Part shown: positions 29,886 through 42,300 of the stretch, one piece after another
Numbering within the stretch: the first letter of the stretch is position 1
Layout of the letters: each line of letters starts with the position of its first letter
Assembly (NCBI GenBank): GCA_964017185.1
Contig: OZ024872.1
Location: 57,839,817 to 57,903,816, forward strand
Direction: 5' to 3'
Length of the DNA stretch: 64,000 nt
DNA from: Rugalucina vietnamica
Lineage: Eukaryota > Mollusca > Bivalvia > Lucinida > Lucinidae
The notes under the pieces: model-generated
What the model saw: only the letters and a program-made list of their open reading frames with translations
The model's database searches: none
What the model was told of the DNA's origin: nothing
Position numbers and translations under genes: made by a program

Positions 29886-32800
29886 ATGGTTTGTATTTTA
29901 TTTTACTGCTTTCAAAATGATTAAATAGCATCGTATCTTCTTTATCATTTACACTTTGAAACATAGAATAAAGTGATTGCATGTTTATCTCTTTTCAGTC
30001 AAAGGGAACTACAATCAAGGAGGCGATCAGCAAATTTGTAAGTGGTTTCAGGTGTATTTTAGTGGGTGGGGAAGGTGCCGCACAGTGTTTGAACAACAAT
30101 AACAAGTTTGAACTCAACAAGTTGATGTCTTGATGTTGCCATCATTAGGCAAGCAATACTTTAAGTAACACAACGGTGAACAAAGATAATCTGAAGTAAT
30201 TTTGTAAAGGAGCCGCATCACAAAAAACAGATTTTTATCTTTGCGAATGCAAAGACGCAGATCAGCTGTGCAGTGACATCACTCAGGGCCTTTGTTTTCT
30301 CTAAACGGATAGTACAATGCCTCCTTAATATATCCCAAATTTCAAGCTTCTTGCCCCATTCTGTGACTGTACAACAGGCTGATTTGTGTCTGTCCTCAGA
30401 CTGCTGGTCATAAATCTAAATTGTTGGTTTTCTCAAACTATCCCAGCAGGCACCTGACGTCTGTTTGACGTCAGATATTGGTTATATTTTGGTCGTTATA
30501 TAACCAATTTCCAACGTCTGTCAGACGTCATTTCCTGACGTCTTTTGGACGTCTGGATTGGACGTTGTTTTGACGTCAAACTTGTTCGTCAGTTAGACGT
30601 CGTAATCAAAACGTGATTTAGACCTTGTGTTTTTCATACTTCTGACCATGTGTGGTGTGCAAATTAATGAAACTTCACTTTGGGTAAAAATCAGATCATT
30701 TGTTTCGTGTGTTTCTTTTGCTTTCTTCCTTTCTTTTTTTTCTATGTTACTTCCAGCAGACATTTGACGTCCGTTGGACGTCAGATTGACGTCAGACTCC
30801 AACGTCATAATAACGTTGGAGTTAGCATACATGTGATGAGCCTGAAAGTGGAATCAGGGAGATTTTTGTTCCATTTCAGGGAGATTTTTGAAAAATGTAT
30901 AGAATATATAAGAAAATTCCTGATTCATTTCAGGGAGATTTTGAATTTTGGTTAAAAAGTGGTGCATTTTAGAAGAATTTTTACCAATTTTAAAGCTCAT
31001 TTCCTGGAGTCTCCCTGATGATGAGGGAGGTATCACATGTATGAGTTAGGTTGATTTTGAAAGTTTGTTTGTTGTCAAAACTAGACGTCAATCTGACGTG
31101 CTAAAGCCAACGTCGGTTTAACGTCTGAAAGCTGACGTCAATCTGACGTCCTAAAAACGACGTTTGAATTCATGTCATATAAATAGTTTAAGGTGTATAT
31201 TTTTTCGCATTTTTGAATAACAGTGGATTCAGAAGAGCAGTGATGCACTTTTGATAGTCCCTTTCACTCCTTTGATAGAGTTTTTCGGAACATACAAAAT
31301 GTTCAAGATATCAATTCAGCCTGATGTTGGTACATCTTATTTAAGCAAAATTTTATTGCTTTATGGTGCTAAAACCAATAAGACATTAGTGTGAGAAATA
31401 AGATTATTCTGAACAATGGTGAAATAAATATTAAAATATACAAATTTTATTTTCATCTTAATTGAAAGTTTGATAATTTAGTGAAAGACTTTATTTTGAT
31501 TAATAGATAATAATTTTTTTCTACATTAATTAAGCATGAGGGCGAAATATGGGATTTCCCATACGAGACTCAGATATGACTTTTAAGTGGCAAGGTTGAA
31601 ATTATTATTTGAATTTGATATTATATTGAGGATCTTACACGAGTGGTCATTTCATATGAAATTTATTAAACGAGCCTTCAGCGAGTTTAATAAATTTCAT
31701 ATGAAATGACCACGAGTGTAAGATTCGTTGTATCATATGACTTCTAAAATAGGATTTTATCGCCTTCGAAGTGGACATATTTTCAATGAAAATTTACATT
31801 GTTGTTACGGACGTCGTCAATGACGTTACGTCCCAGCAGGCACATGACGTCAAAATAACGTCATATCAACGTCGATGCGACGTCATGACTATGACGTCGC
31901 ATCGACGTTGATATGAGATTCTGACGTCATGTGCCTGCTGGGGTATTCCCGCAAAAGTGTTATTACACGTGTGGTCATACGATTTTTATGACATGACGTT
32001 ATCCACTGGAAAACAGCGACGTTATATGATAATACATAATATGTGTAATAAATTATGTCAGTTTAAGCTAGGGCAGCTAACTCTGTCGACATATATGAAA
32101 AACACATCTCCAGCAGGCATCTGACGTCAACTTGACGTCGGATATTGGTTGTATTTTGGTCACGACGTCATACAACCAATAACCAACGTCCACCTGACGT
32201 CCAGTCCTGACGTCAGTGGACGTATTGATATGACGTCGAAATGACGCCGGATTCAAACGTAAGTCTAACGTCATATGTCGACAGAGTTAGCTGCCCTTGA
32301 ACTGACATAATTTCTTGTGCAAATGTAACAACATCAAATTCAAATAATAATTTCAACATTGCCACTTTTAAAAAAGCCATATCTAGGTCTCGTATCGGAA
32401 ATCACCATGCTTAATTAATTTAGAAAAAAATAATTATTTGTTAATCAAAATAAAGTCTTTCACTAAATTATTAAACCTTCTATTAAGACGAAAATGAATT
32501 TTGTATATCTTAATACATATTTCACCATTTTAAATTATTGATTGTTCACAATAGTCTTATTATTTACACTAATGTCTTATTTGTTTTAGCACCATATAAC
32601 AATAAAATTTGACATGAATAAGATATACCAACATCAGAGTGATTTAACGTCTTAAACATTTTCCCGAATAACTCTATCAAAGGAGTGAAAGGGAATAACA
32701 ATAGTGCATCACCGCACTACTGAATCCACTTCAGGATTTCATAATGTTAATTAAACTGCGAACAAACATTCACGATATCGGTTTTAGCACGTCTGTTTTT

Positions 32801-35800
32801 GACGTCAAACAAACTTTCAAAATCAACCTAACCCCAACGTCATTATGACGTCACATTTGAGACATCAAACCAACATTGTTTTTCTGACGTCAGAATGACG
32901 TCTGTTTTTGACGTCAAACAAACTTTCAAAATCAACCTAAATCCAACGTCATTATGACGTCGGAGTCTGACGTCTATCTGACGTCCAACTGACGTCAAAT
33001 GTCTGCTGGGATGGCTCAATAATGATAACTAAAGATTTACATATTCCTATTTCAGGAAGAGAAAGAACAGGCAAAGGCAAATGATGCCAAACATGTTGTG
33101 CTTATTGCACAGCTGCCTCCCATTGAGAAGATGGATGCATCTTTATCAACACTAGTAGCATGCGAGTAAGTGGTTCATATACTGGTCCAAAGGATTCACT
33201 GTTTTTGCATTGTTGGCTGGTTCCCAGCTTTAAAAAATCAATATTGGAAAATACAGGTTACCAGAACCCCCCCTGAGGGGCATTTCTGGTTACCTGTTTT
33301 TCCAATATTGATTTTTGTCAGCAGAAAACCAGCCAATTATGCAAAAATGGTGAATATTCATCATAATTAAGTATGAAACTAATTACAGATAGATGCTTAT
33401 AGATTGTAAATGTTTAATTACTTGCTTTGTGTAAGAAAATATTTTATTATCAAAGAGCCAGTCTTTAAAGGTAAAAAATGATAAATATGTCAACTTTTTT
33501 GTTTGCTAGTTAATACAGCCACACAATGTGACACATACTCATGAATTTGATGCTGTAAGATCTTCAGAAACATAACAGTCAAAATTTTAATCCATACTAT
33601 TTTGGTCATCATTTAAAGCAGTTACCAATAACTTTTTTTGAGTATCATAAATTTTGTAGTGATTTTTTTCATACATTTTTAGCTGACAGGTTTAATCAAA
33701 CTGTGGACGCAGTTCATTGGAGCTGTGATCTCTCTTTCTCTCTATCAAGTGAAATCTGCCCTTTCATTCTTTCACTACACTATGCTATATAACTTAGTTT
33801 ATATAATGTCAGCACGAGTGAATTTTATTTTAAAATGTCATGTTTTTTCAGGTGGCTGTCTTTGTCTACAAACTGTATTGAAAAGATTGCCAACCTTAAT
33901 GGCCTTAGTAAGTACACATTATATAATTGAGTTACAATTTTTAGCTCACCTGAGCCGAAGGCTCACAAGGTGAGCTTATAGTATAGTAGTCGAGCCGGCG
34001 TCCGTCCGTCCACATTTTCAAACTCGAATATCTCTAAGACAACAAGGCCAAACGTAACCAAATTTTATCTAAAGCATCATTGAGGAGGGGGAAAGGTTGC
34101 GTTAGGTTTTGGGCCAGGTCGGGTCAGAACTCTGGTTTCCATGGCAACAGATAGCTCCCATAGACTTACAATGGGAAAAACATATAAAAAATCTTCTTCT
34201 CTGAAACCACAAGGCCAAGAGCTCTTATATTTCGTGTGTAGCAATGTCTAGTGGTCCTCTTCATAAATCCTGCCAACCGTGCCCCTGGGGTCCATACGGG
34301 CCCACCCCATGGGCGTCTTTGGGAAAATATAAAAAAATCTTCTTCTCTGAAACCACAAGGCCCAGAGCTTTCATATTTTGTGTGTAGCAGTGTTTAGTGG
34401 TCCTCTTTATAAATCCTGCCAACCATGGCCCTGGGGTCAAAAATGACCCCGCCCCGGGCCGGGGGTCATTAGCTCCCAAAGACTTACAATGGGAAAAACA
34501 TAAAAAAATCTTCTTCTCCGAAACCAATAAGCCCAGAGCTTTCATATTTTGTGTGTAGCAATGTCTAGTGGTCCTCTTTATAAATCCTGCCAGCCGTGTC
34601 CCTGGGGTCCATACGGGCCCTGCCCCGGGGAGTGGGGGGGTGTCATGGGTAAAACATAAAAAAATCTTCTTCTCCGAAACCACAAGGCCCAGAGCTTTCA
34701 TATTTTGTTTGTAGCAATATATAGTGTTCCTCTTTATAAATCCTGCCAACCGTGCCCCTGGGGTCCATACGGGCCCCGCCCCGGGGGCGTCATGGGAAAA
34801 ACTTTAAAAAAATCTTCTTCTCCGAAACCACAAGTCCCAGACCTTTCATATTTTGTGTGTAGCAATGTATAGTGGTCCTCTTTATAAATCCTGCCAACCG
34901 TGCCCCGGGGGCGTGATGGGGCAAAACATAAAAAATCTTCTCCGAAACCACATGGCCCAAAGCCTTCATATTTTGTATGTAGCAATGTGTAGTGGTCCTT
35001 TTTATAAATCCTGCCAATCATGCCCCTGGGGTCAAAAATGGCCCCGCCCTGGGGGTCATTAGCTCCCATAGACTTACAATGGGAAAAACATAAAAAAATC
35101 TTCTTCTCCGAAACCACAAGGCCCAGAGCTTTCATATTTTGTCAGTAGCAATGTATAGTGGTCTTCTTTATAAATCCTGCCAAATGTGCCCCTGGGGTTC
35201 ATACAGGCCCCGCCCTGGGGGGGGGGGGTCATGGGTAAAACAAAAAAAAATCTTCTTCTCCGAAACCACAAGGCCCAGAGCTTTCATATTTTGTTTGTAG
35301 CAATATATAGTGTTCCTCTTTATAAATCTTGATAACTGTGCCCCTGGGGTCCATACGGGCTCCGCCCCGGAGGCGTCATGGGAAAAACATAAAAAAATCT
35401 TCTCCAAAACCATATGGCCCAGAGCTTTCATATGTTGTGTGGACCAATGTATAATCCTCTCCTTTATAAATGCTGCTAACGGTGCCCATGGGGTCCATAC
35501 AGGCCACGCCCCAGGCATGTCATTATCTACCATAGACTTATAATGGAAATATATGAAAAAATCTTCTCTGCAACAGCATGACACAAAGCTTGTATATTTG
35601 ATATACAACATTGTCATGTGTAGCTCTACATAAATCCTGCCAGTCTTGCCCCTGGGGTCAGATATGGCCCCACCCCGGGGGTCATTATAGGACCCTGACC
35701 TTGTTAGATGATTTTTTCACGTGAACCAAAATGGCAGAAAAGAGGATACACAATCCAGACAAGAGCTCTTCTGCTGATGTAAGTAGGGTTTCAAGGTCAC

Positions 35801-38800
35801 ATGACCAAGATGGCCACCATACCCATATATGGTAAAAACCCCAATTACTTTGTCCAGTGACTGTACTTGTTGACTTTCAGGTGAGCGATCGTTGCCCCTG
35901 GGCTACTTGTTTAAGTTCACCAGGCGAGTTTCTAGCATGCACAGGATTTGGGGCTTCTCTGTCGTCCATTCATTAACGATTACAAAGATCTTTTCAAAAA
36001 CTGCTAGCCTGCTAGGCCTATACAATCAAAGCCAAACTTTTTTGACCCTCATTGTATTGAAGGAGATCAAAAGTTTATCTGTGGAATCCGGTTCACATGG
36101 TCATTGGTCAAGGTAGCTGCCATGGTGTAAAATCAGTCATATAAAAGTCACATTCCAAACTGGTAACCATCATACTTCCATTAATCAAAGGTTTCTGCCA
36201 TTAATGTATGTGAGAAAGAACTCTGTGAATCAAAAGTTAAGAATACTGTGTGATGTATGCCAGTTTTGTGCATTGAGTGGATTAGAAATATATTGGCTAC
36301 TGTACGCACTGATTAACTACCCTATAATGAACAAAATTCTGATATCCAAAATTACTTGTGAATTTTTAGAACTGTTTGTATGATTGTATTAATAAATACA
36401 TTTTAAAAATATTAAAGTATGATATCAAAGCAATATTTTAGTCAAAATCCTGTGCTACATCAATATTATTGAACCAAGTAATATGTATCTAAAATTGGCT
36501 CAAATATCGATAAGGGAAAAAAAAAATGTTCTACTTTCAGAAAATTTAAAGATTTTATCATTGGGGAGGAACAACATCAAATCTCTAACAGGCTTGGTAA
36601 GTAGTTGAAATGTCAGCCATCATTGTGCCAGATCTTTTCTTTAGTATTATTAAGGATGTGGCAAGAGTATGAGAAGCAACGTGTATGGAAGTGGCTGTTT
36701 ATGTGCTATTTCTTTTCACAGAAGTAAAGTTCAAGGCGTTATGGAATCCTTTCCCCAAAAATTCTTACTTTCTTCAGAAGGCTTTTCTCATATGAGCCGT
36801 GACACAAGAAAATGGTTTTTAGGGTTTCTGACAAGGTCTGACACAAACCGGCTTGTGAAGCTACAGAAAAAGGCCAGAAGCTTAAAATATCAGATTTAGG
36901 AAGAAGAGGGATTATACTATCTGTATAGCGAAAACAAAGGCACTGTTCAGCTGTGCAGTTACCATGCAGATTGATCAGTACATGTATAGTCTGCATAACA
37001 CGTAGATAGTACATGTATACTGTATACATGTTCTTTAGTTCTTCATGCATATTTCCCAGCCTATAGCCATCTTCTCTTGGTGTTAAGCATACTATAGTAT
37101 CATAAACATGAAAACATGTTTTTCCAATCTCATGGCTCAACAGTTGTCTTAAAAATATTTAAATTCTGTTTTAACAGGAGGCAGTTGGTGACACCCTTGA
37201 AGAACTGTGGATATCTTATAACAACATAGAAAAACTGAAGGGTATCAATGTTCTCAAAAAGTTAAAGGTAAAAATTTAAAATACCCAATTAAATTAACTG
37301 TATAAGTGATTTGTAAGTAGTGCTTTCCTATTCATTTTACGAGAAAAATGCTTTTCAATATTCATCTATTTTTGCGGTACACATATCTGCCATAACATGG
37401 ATTAAGAATTTTGTGTCAAGTACACATTTAAAACAGTAACTTGATAAACAAAAATTACACATACATCTGCACTGCAACACTCAGTTTATTTAAATGTTGG
37501 AGCTGATAACATGCTCATAATAATCACATATGAGGCGTCTCGTGGGAAACCAACAATGTGGTTTCCGAACAGGTCCGACACAAACCGGACTGTGCAAGCA
37601 CAGAAGAAGGCTAGAAGCTTGAAATGTTGGATTTAGCAAGAAGAGGAATTGTACTATCCATGTAGCGAAAACAAAGGCGCTGATCAGCTTTGCAGTTACC
37701 GCGAAGCTGATCTGCGTCTTTGTTTTCGCCTATGCAGATTGTTGGTTTTCCCATGAGGCGGCTCATATCTTACCCGTTTCAGGTGTTATACATGTCAAAC
37801 AATGCAGTCAAAGACATGGGAGAGTTTGGAAAACTGGTAAGCATTTCAATATCAAAAATAAATTAGAGTGTTAAATAGTAGTGGTGTTTTGATAAGTTAG
37901 CTTTCCTTTATCTTAAGTAATAGTTTTTACATAGGCAGATTTAGAAGGGGGTCAAAAGATGTGAACCAAATCAATTTATTTTAATGTATATATCTTGGGA
38001 AAGAGCTGAAATTTAGAAAACAAACCCTCATGGAAAATTTGAATTTCCTGCATTTTCGTCCGTCCACAATTTCAAAGATCTTCTTCTCTGAAACCGCTTG
38101 GCCAACCAAAGCCAAATTTTATATGAAGCATCTATAGGAAGGGGGAACCAATGTGTATATAAGAAATCCAGGTCACATGACCAAGATGGCCGCCATGCCC
38201 ATATATGGTAAAAACCCTTCAAAAATCTTCTTCTCCAGAACCGGTGGACTGATTTCAACATAGGTCGCCAATGCATTTGAATGGCGAAAACTTTTAAAAT
38301 GTCATTTAAAGTGAAAGTCTTGCAGGAAATGGGCAGTAGGACTGAATATTAATGATTCTGAAAAAAATTGGACCCCAGGGGCTCATATGCCCCCACCCTG
38401 GGGCAATATACATATATATTACCATAATATTCAAACATCATCTCCTCTGAAACCGGTTGGCCAATCAAAGCCAAATTTTATGTGAAGCATCAATAGGAAG
38501 GGGTAATCAATGTGTATATAAATAATCCAGGTCACATGACCAAGATGGCCGCAATGCCCATATATGGAAAAAACCCTTCAAAAATCTTCTTCTCCAGAAC
38601 CGGTGGATCGATTTCAAAGAAACTTGGCATGAAGTATTGATGGCTCAAGTACTACAATGTGTATATAAATCATGACCCTGTGATGACCTTGACCTTTTTT
38701 TTACGGCAAGGTCAACATAGGTCGCCAATGCATTTGAATAGGAAAAACTTTTAAAATGTCATTTAAAGTGAAAGTCTTGCAGGAAATGGGCAGTAGGACT

Positions 38801-40853
38801 GAACATTAATGATTCTGAAAAAAATTGGACCCCAGGGGCTCATCTGCCCCCACCCCGGGGCAATATACATGTATATTACCATAATATTCAAACATCTTCT
38901 CCTCTGAAACCGCTTGGCGAATCAAAGCCAAATTTTATGTGAAGCATCTATGGAATGGGGGAATTAATGTATATATAAATTATCTAGTTCACAAGACCAA
39001 GATGGCTGCCATGCCCATATAAGGTAAAAACCCTTCAAAAATCTTCTTCTCCGAATCTGGTGGACCGATTTCAAAGAAACTTGGCATGAAGCACCAATGG
39101 CTGAAGTACTACAGTGTGTATATAAATCATGACCCTGTGGTGACCTTGACCTATTTTAGGACAAGGTCAACATAGGTCGCCAATGCATTGGAATGGGGAA
39201 AACTTTTAAAAAGTCATTTGAGGTGAAAATCTTGCAGGAAATGGGTAGTAGGACTAAATATTAATGATTCTGAAAAAAAAATGGACCTAAGGACTCATAT
39301 GGCCCCACCCCGGGGCAATATACATGTATATTACCATAATATTCAAACATCTTCTCCTCTAAAACCACTTGGCCAATTGAAGTAAAATTTTATGTGAAGC
39401 ATCTATAGGATGGTGGAACCAATGTGTATAATTAATAATCTAGGTCACATGACCAAGATGGCCGCCATGCCCATATATGGTAAAAACCCTTCAAATATCT
39501 TCTTCTCTGAAACCAATAGATTGACTTCAATGAAACTTGGTGTGAAGCATCCATGGCTATAGTACTACAATGTATATATAAATCATGACCCTGTGATGAC
39601 CTTGACCAAGTTTATGGCAAGGTCAACATGGGTTGGGAAAAACTGTTAAAATGTCATATGAAGGGAAAAGCCAGCAAGAAATTGGCAAATGGACAGAATA
39701 TTGATTATTCTGAAAAAAAGAAAACGGCCCAAGGGCTTCATCTGCCCCTGCACTGGGGTTAAATACCATAATATTCAAACATGTTTATTGGTATATGCAG
39801 CAGACTCAGGTGAGCGTTTACAGGACCATTGGTCCTCTGGTTTATGCATTTTACCTGTCGTCATTAGAATCACACAAGTTTGCAGAACTGTTTCCCAATG
39901 GTCTAAAGATGTGTCAGAAGAGCATAAAGATTCTGATTTTTGATTCATGTACATGTTGTAGGTTTATATTGAAAAATTCAAACTTATGCAATATTTTCAT
40001 AGGCTGACTTACCATGCCTGGAAGACCTTCTATTTGTTGGTAACCCTCTTGAAGAAGCCCTACAATCCACAGAGAAAGGCTACAGAGATACTGTGCAAGA
40101 AAAACTGCTCAAACTCAAGAAGTTGGATGGTAATTTACACTAATTTGACCCATATTTGACGAATGGACTCTCCCATCATTATCATTTGGGTGTGTCCACT
40201 TTCGTTTTTAGGGGCTTTAGGTGTGATTTTAAATTTTTATCTCATAATTTATCAATGAAATTTCTCAAAGCAAACAGAATAGCCTCAGATGGAATGCTGC
40301 GTTTTGCGGCGGCGTTGCATCTGAGGCTATACTGTTTGCCTATGTCCCACAAAAAGGGCGCCAGTCATATACGAGTTAATTTTCACACACTGAACACATG
40401 GACAAGTCCATTTTTAGCTTAAAGTGAACCAGTTACAAAATTAAATGTGTTTCAAACTTGTAGTTTAGAAGCATTATTCAAATTGGGCATTTTTTACGAG
40501 GAGTCAATCTCTATCAAAAAATTAGGATGTCAGACTGATTTGGTATAGAGCTTCAGTATCTACGTTGAATGGATCCATGATATTGATTTATTCTTACAGT
40601 ATTTGCCTTTATCGGTATAAGGAACCATGGGTGAAAGTTTTCACTATTAATACTGAATTCAGTATTGGGAAGATTTTTGCCCAATGTATTGGTATAGGAA
40701 AACCCTAGTTTTCAGTATTGGAAAAATGGCTTTTCAGTATTGCGAATTTTTGGAACTTTCACCCATGAGGAACATTGTGTTAACTGCTAAAGATTTGATG
40801 AATTTTTCACTTCAGGAGTACCTGTGATTCGACAAGAACAAGACGAAGACTAA
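29886..40853 (+). CDS. DNAL1: Dynein axonemal light chain 1 (DNAL1-a), nine exons, 190 aa
   Basis: This is the leucine-rich light chain that binds the microtubule-binding region of an outer-arm dynein heavy chain and is needed for ciliary beating. Coding exons: 29886-29888 (ATG only), 29999-30037, 33056-33165, 33852-33907, 36541-36596, 37178-37267, 37783-37836, 40003-40129, 40816-40853. All introns are GT-AG and the frame is continuous for 573 bases. The product has 190 residues, the usual length. Diagnostic motifs: [12 protein letters not shown]-like region, then leucine-rich repeats [65 protein letters not shown] and the [13 protein letters not shown] cap. The Asn of VGNPL, mutated in a reported human ciliary dyskinesia allele, is kept. 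The Trp usual after VKD is Met here. Introns 2, 4, 5, 6 and 7 are enlarged by transposons. Confidence 0.96.
30826..31043. mobile_element. 218-bp TIR element nested in the GACGTC foldback
   Basis: 12-base perfect TIRs CATACATGTGAT / ATCACATGTATG, flanked by AGTTAG on both sides (30820-30825, 31044-31049). The other foldback arm, near 32940, lacks the insertion and reads through. The interior has three TCAGGGAGATTTT words. Confidence 0.75.
31632..31722. repeat. Perfect-looking ~90-bp hairpin
   Basis: CACGAGTGGTCATTTCATAT is followed by its inverse after a short loop (CGAGCCTTCAGCGAG). It lies at the centre of the foldback complex and may be a separate MITE. Confidence 0.7.
33206..33342. mobile_element. 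Short hairpin MITE in DNAL1-a intron 3
   Basis: Near-perfect inverted repeat with arms TTGGCTGGTT...ATCAATATTGGAAAA...CAGGTTACCAGAA around CCCCCCTGAGGGG. It is ~140 bp and non-coding. Confidence 0.7.
33943..35912 (+). mobile_element. Helentron-like element A, copy 1 (variant, ~150-bp tandem core)
   Basis: It begins with the hairpin AGCTCACCTGAGCC / GGCTCACAAGGTGAGCT and ends near CTTTCAGGTGAGC (35878-35886), which inverts GCTCACCTGAA-type start bases. The interior is about nine ~150-bp units (34190-35660), each containing TTCATATTTTGTGTGTAGCA, GTGGTCCTCTTTATAAATCC and TGCCCCTGGGGTC. Frames inside are repeat artefacts. A tandem core flanked by short inverted ends fits pearl/HINE elements of bivalves. 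It fills intron 4 of DNAL1-a. Confidence 0.7.
36794..37138 (-). mobile_element. FB-1 foldback MITE, copy 7 (degenerate)
   Basis: Minus orientation in DNAL1-a intron 5. Terminal words GAGCCGTGACACAAG and CATGGCTC are kept; the palindrome is disrupted and the element lengthened to 345 bp. Only 39 bases separate it from exon 6. Confidence 0.7.
37532..37764 (-). mobile_element. FB-1 foldback MITE, copy 8, 18 bp from exon 7 of DNAL1-a
   Basis: Minus orientation, 233 bp, intact palindrome, flanked by ATAT on both sides (37528-37531, 37765-37768). Only 18 bases, including the duplication, separate it from the exon 7 acceptor. The polypyrimidine tract is therefore very short and the branch point must lie inside the MITE. 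Confidence 0.92.
38057..39840 (+). mobile_element. Helentron-like element A, copy 2 (5'-truncated), DNAL1-a intron 7
   Basis: It starts inside the element at CGTCCGTCCACAATTTC and carries about four ~450-bp units (GGTCACATGACCAAGATGGC, CATGACCCTGTGATGACC). It ends CTCAGGTGAGCGTTTACAGG and the hairpin AGGACCATTGGTCCT followed by CTGG. Frames inside follow the repeat and are not genes. Confidence 0.8.
40245..40440 (-). mobile_element. FB-4 foldback element, copy 2, DNAL1-a intron 8
   Basis: Palindrome with arms GCAAACAGAATAGCCTCAGA / CTGAGGCTATACTGTTTGC. It matches 17164-17345 in inverted orientation, including the outer ATGACTGGCG / GGGACATAGGC words. Confidence 0.65.
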
Positions 40854-41079
40854 ACTCCACCAAGATGTTTTCATCTGACTGACTCCGTCCATCTCTACAT
40901 TCCAAAGATCAATCATCAATTTCTTCATGACAACATTGAACCATACAAAACTGGTGTTTGTTTTCACAAGCTAAAAATGGAAGTTCATTATGCGCATGAA
41001 GTCCTTTCACAAAAAGAAATGTCCATATGATAAATGTGCTGCTACATGTCAAATCTAATGATCGGCATTCCCTTTGGCT

Positions 41080-41085
41080 AATAAA
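41080..41085 (+). promoter_or_regulatory. Candidate polyadenylation signal of DNAL1-a
   Basis: The first AATAAA after the stop codon, giving a 3' UTR of about 245 bases, and it lies before the next MITE. No cDNA evidence is available. Confidence 0.5.
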
Positions 41086-41217
41086 TCCAATGCTAGCTAT
41101 GTTCACTTTGCACCTGATGATACGTTAAGGCTTAAGCTGCCTTCATGTGGCTAGCATGGTCGAATCTCTGAGAAAATTGTATCAACTTGTGCTTTGTGTC
41201 CAAATTTAAGAACAAAT

Positions 41218-41423
41218 GAGCCACCTCGTGGAAAAACCAACAATGTGGTTTCTGAACAGGTCTGACACAAATCAGCCTGTACAGCTACAGAAGCAGGCTA
41301 GAAGCTTGAATTTTTGGAGTTAAGTAGAGGAGTTATTGTACTATCCGAGTGGCGAAAACAAAGGCGCTGATCAGCTTCGCGGTCTCGCCTATGCAGATTG
41401 TTGGTTTTCCCATGGGGCGGCTC
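41218..41423 (-). mobile_element. FB-1 foldback MITE, copy 9
   Basis: Minus orientation with perfect AAAT duplications (41214-41217, 41424-41427). One palindrome arm is shortened, giving 206 bp. Confidence 0.9.
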
Positions 41424-41427
41424 AAAT

Positions 41428-42064
41428 TGTATCGCACAGCAACCTGTGTTCCTTATATGATTTTGGGGTGTGTTTAATGTAAAGACCAAAAGATAAAGGG
41501 CAAGTCAGAAGTAATCCGGAAGGTTTTTGGTGCTAGTGTCCCTGGGGTTTTGGTGTACAAATATTAATATTTTACCTGACATTTGAATTTGCCTTATCAA
41601 AATTAGCTGCTGTTTGGTATTTTGCTGTAATTGGACAACAACAGTTTAAGTTCTTGAATTACTTGCGTGTTGAAATTTGATAGACAGTCAAAATACTCAT
41701 TTTAAAGGAAGGGTGTAGTCACAGTGAGGCTTTAACTCACATTTATTAATAGTCATAAATGCATTTGCTTGAAACATGCTTGCCTTTTGATCTATTGTAT
41801 AATCAAAAGTTGTTTATATTATATTTTATTGTTGGTTTATTCAATATATTTTTGTCAAATCCGTGTTCATGCAAAATTTTGATACTTGTTTGTGATATAA
41901 ATATTTATCTGCTTGTTTTTGCTAGTCTAACATAAAGATTAATTCTATCCAGTTTATTTGGTTGAATTTATTTGCAGTGTGAACTTGTTTGATGCAAAAT
42001 TTATTATGAAGGGACATTGTATATAAAATTGAAATTTATATCTGTGTTATAACTATTAATAAAT
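41428..42064. other. Intergenic DNA, no feature recognised
   Basis: AT-rich; an AATAAA at about 42058 could be a distal polyadenylation signal. Confidence 0.35.
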
Positions 42065-42296
42065 GAGCCGCCGCATGGGAAAACCAGCAATTTGCATAAG
42101 CGAAAACAAAGGCGCAGATCAGCTTTGCGGTAACCGCAAAGCTGATCACACCTTTTTTTTGCTACACGGATAGTACAATCCCTCTTCTACTTAAATACAA
42201 AATTTCAAGCCTCTAACCATCTTCTGTGACTGTACAGGTCAGTTTGTGTCAGACCTGGTCAGAACCCAAGTTGTTGGTTTCCTCACACACAGGCTC
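42065..42296 (+). mobile_element. FB-1 foldback MITE, copy 10
   Basis: Plus orientation with perfect AAAT duplications (42061-42064, 42297-42300) and a palindrome with a few changes. Confidence 0.9.
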
Positions 42297-42300
42297 AAAT

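Larger units (their letters stand above)
30442..33010. mobile_element. GACGTC-rich foldback element complex (2.57 kb)
   Basis: Ends CCCAGCAGGCACCTGACGTC (30442) and GACGTCAAATGTCTGCTGGG (33010) are inverted and flanked by AT, consistent with a 2-bp duplication. GACGTC recurs dozens of times in the arms. Long inverted arms pair roughly 31200-31610 with 32325-32720, and 30754-31160 with 32780-33010. Nested parts: a compact palindromic member at 31832-31940, another at about 32110-32265 and a TIR element at 30826-31043. No transposase frame. It lies wholly in intron 2 of DNAL1-a. The AT duplication is as reported for ISL2EU elements, but that assignment is tentative. Confidence 0.75.
30210..33017 (+). 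mobile_element. FB-1 foldback MITE, copy 6, split by a later insertion
   Basis: The plus-orientation MITE begins GAGCCGCATC at 30210 and runs to TTTTCTCAAACTAT at 30441. Its last 7 bases (ATGGCTC) are at 33011-33017, beyond a 2.57-kb insertion. Joining across the insertion restores the normal element length and terminus. The central palindrome is decayed. Confidence 0.8.

Noticed and set aside
29575-29928. Plus-strand frame of 117 codons ending near DNAL1-a
   Set aside because: Most of it is the GGCCGAAACGAC iterated TIR; no conservation and it overlaps the true DNAL1-a first exon in another frame.
34261-35617. Overlapping minus-strand frames of 130-160 codons
   Set aside because: They simply follow the ~150-bp tandem repeat of a Helentron-like element and repeat the same peptide; no independent coding signal.
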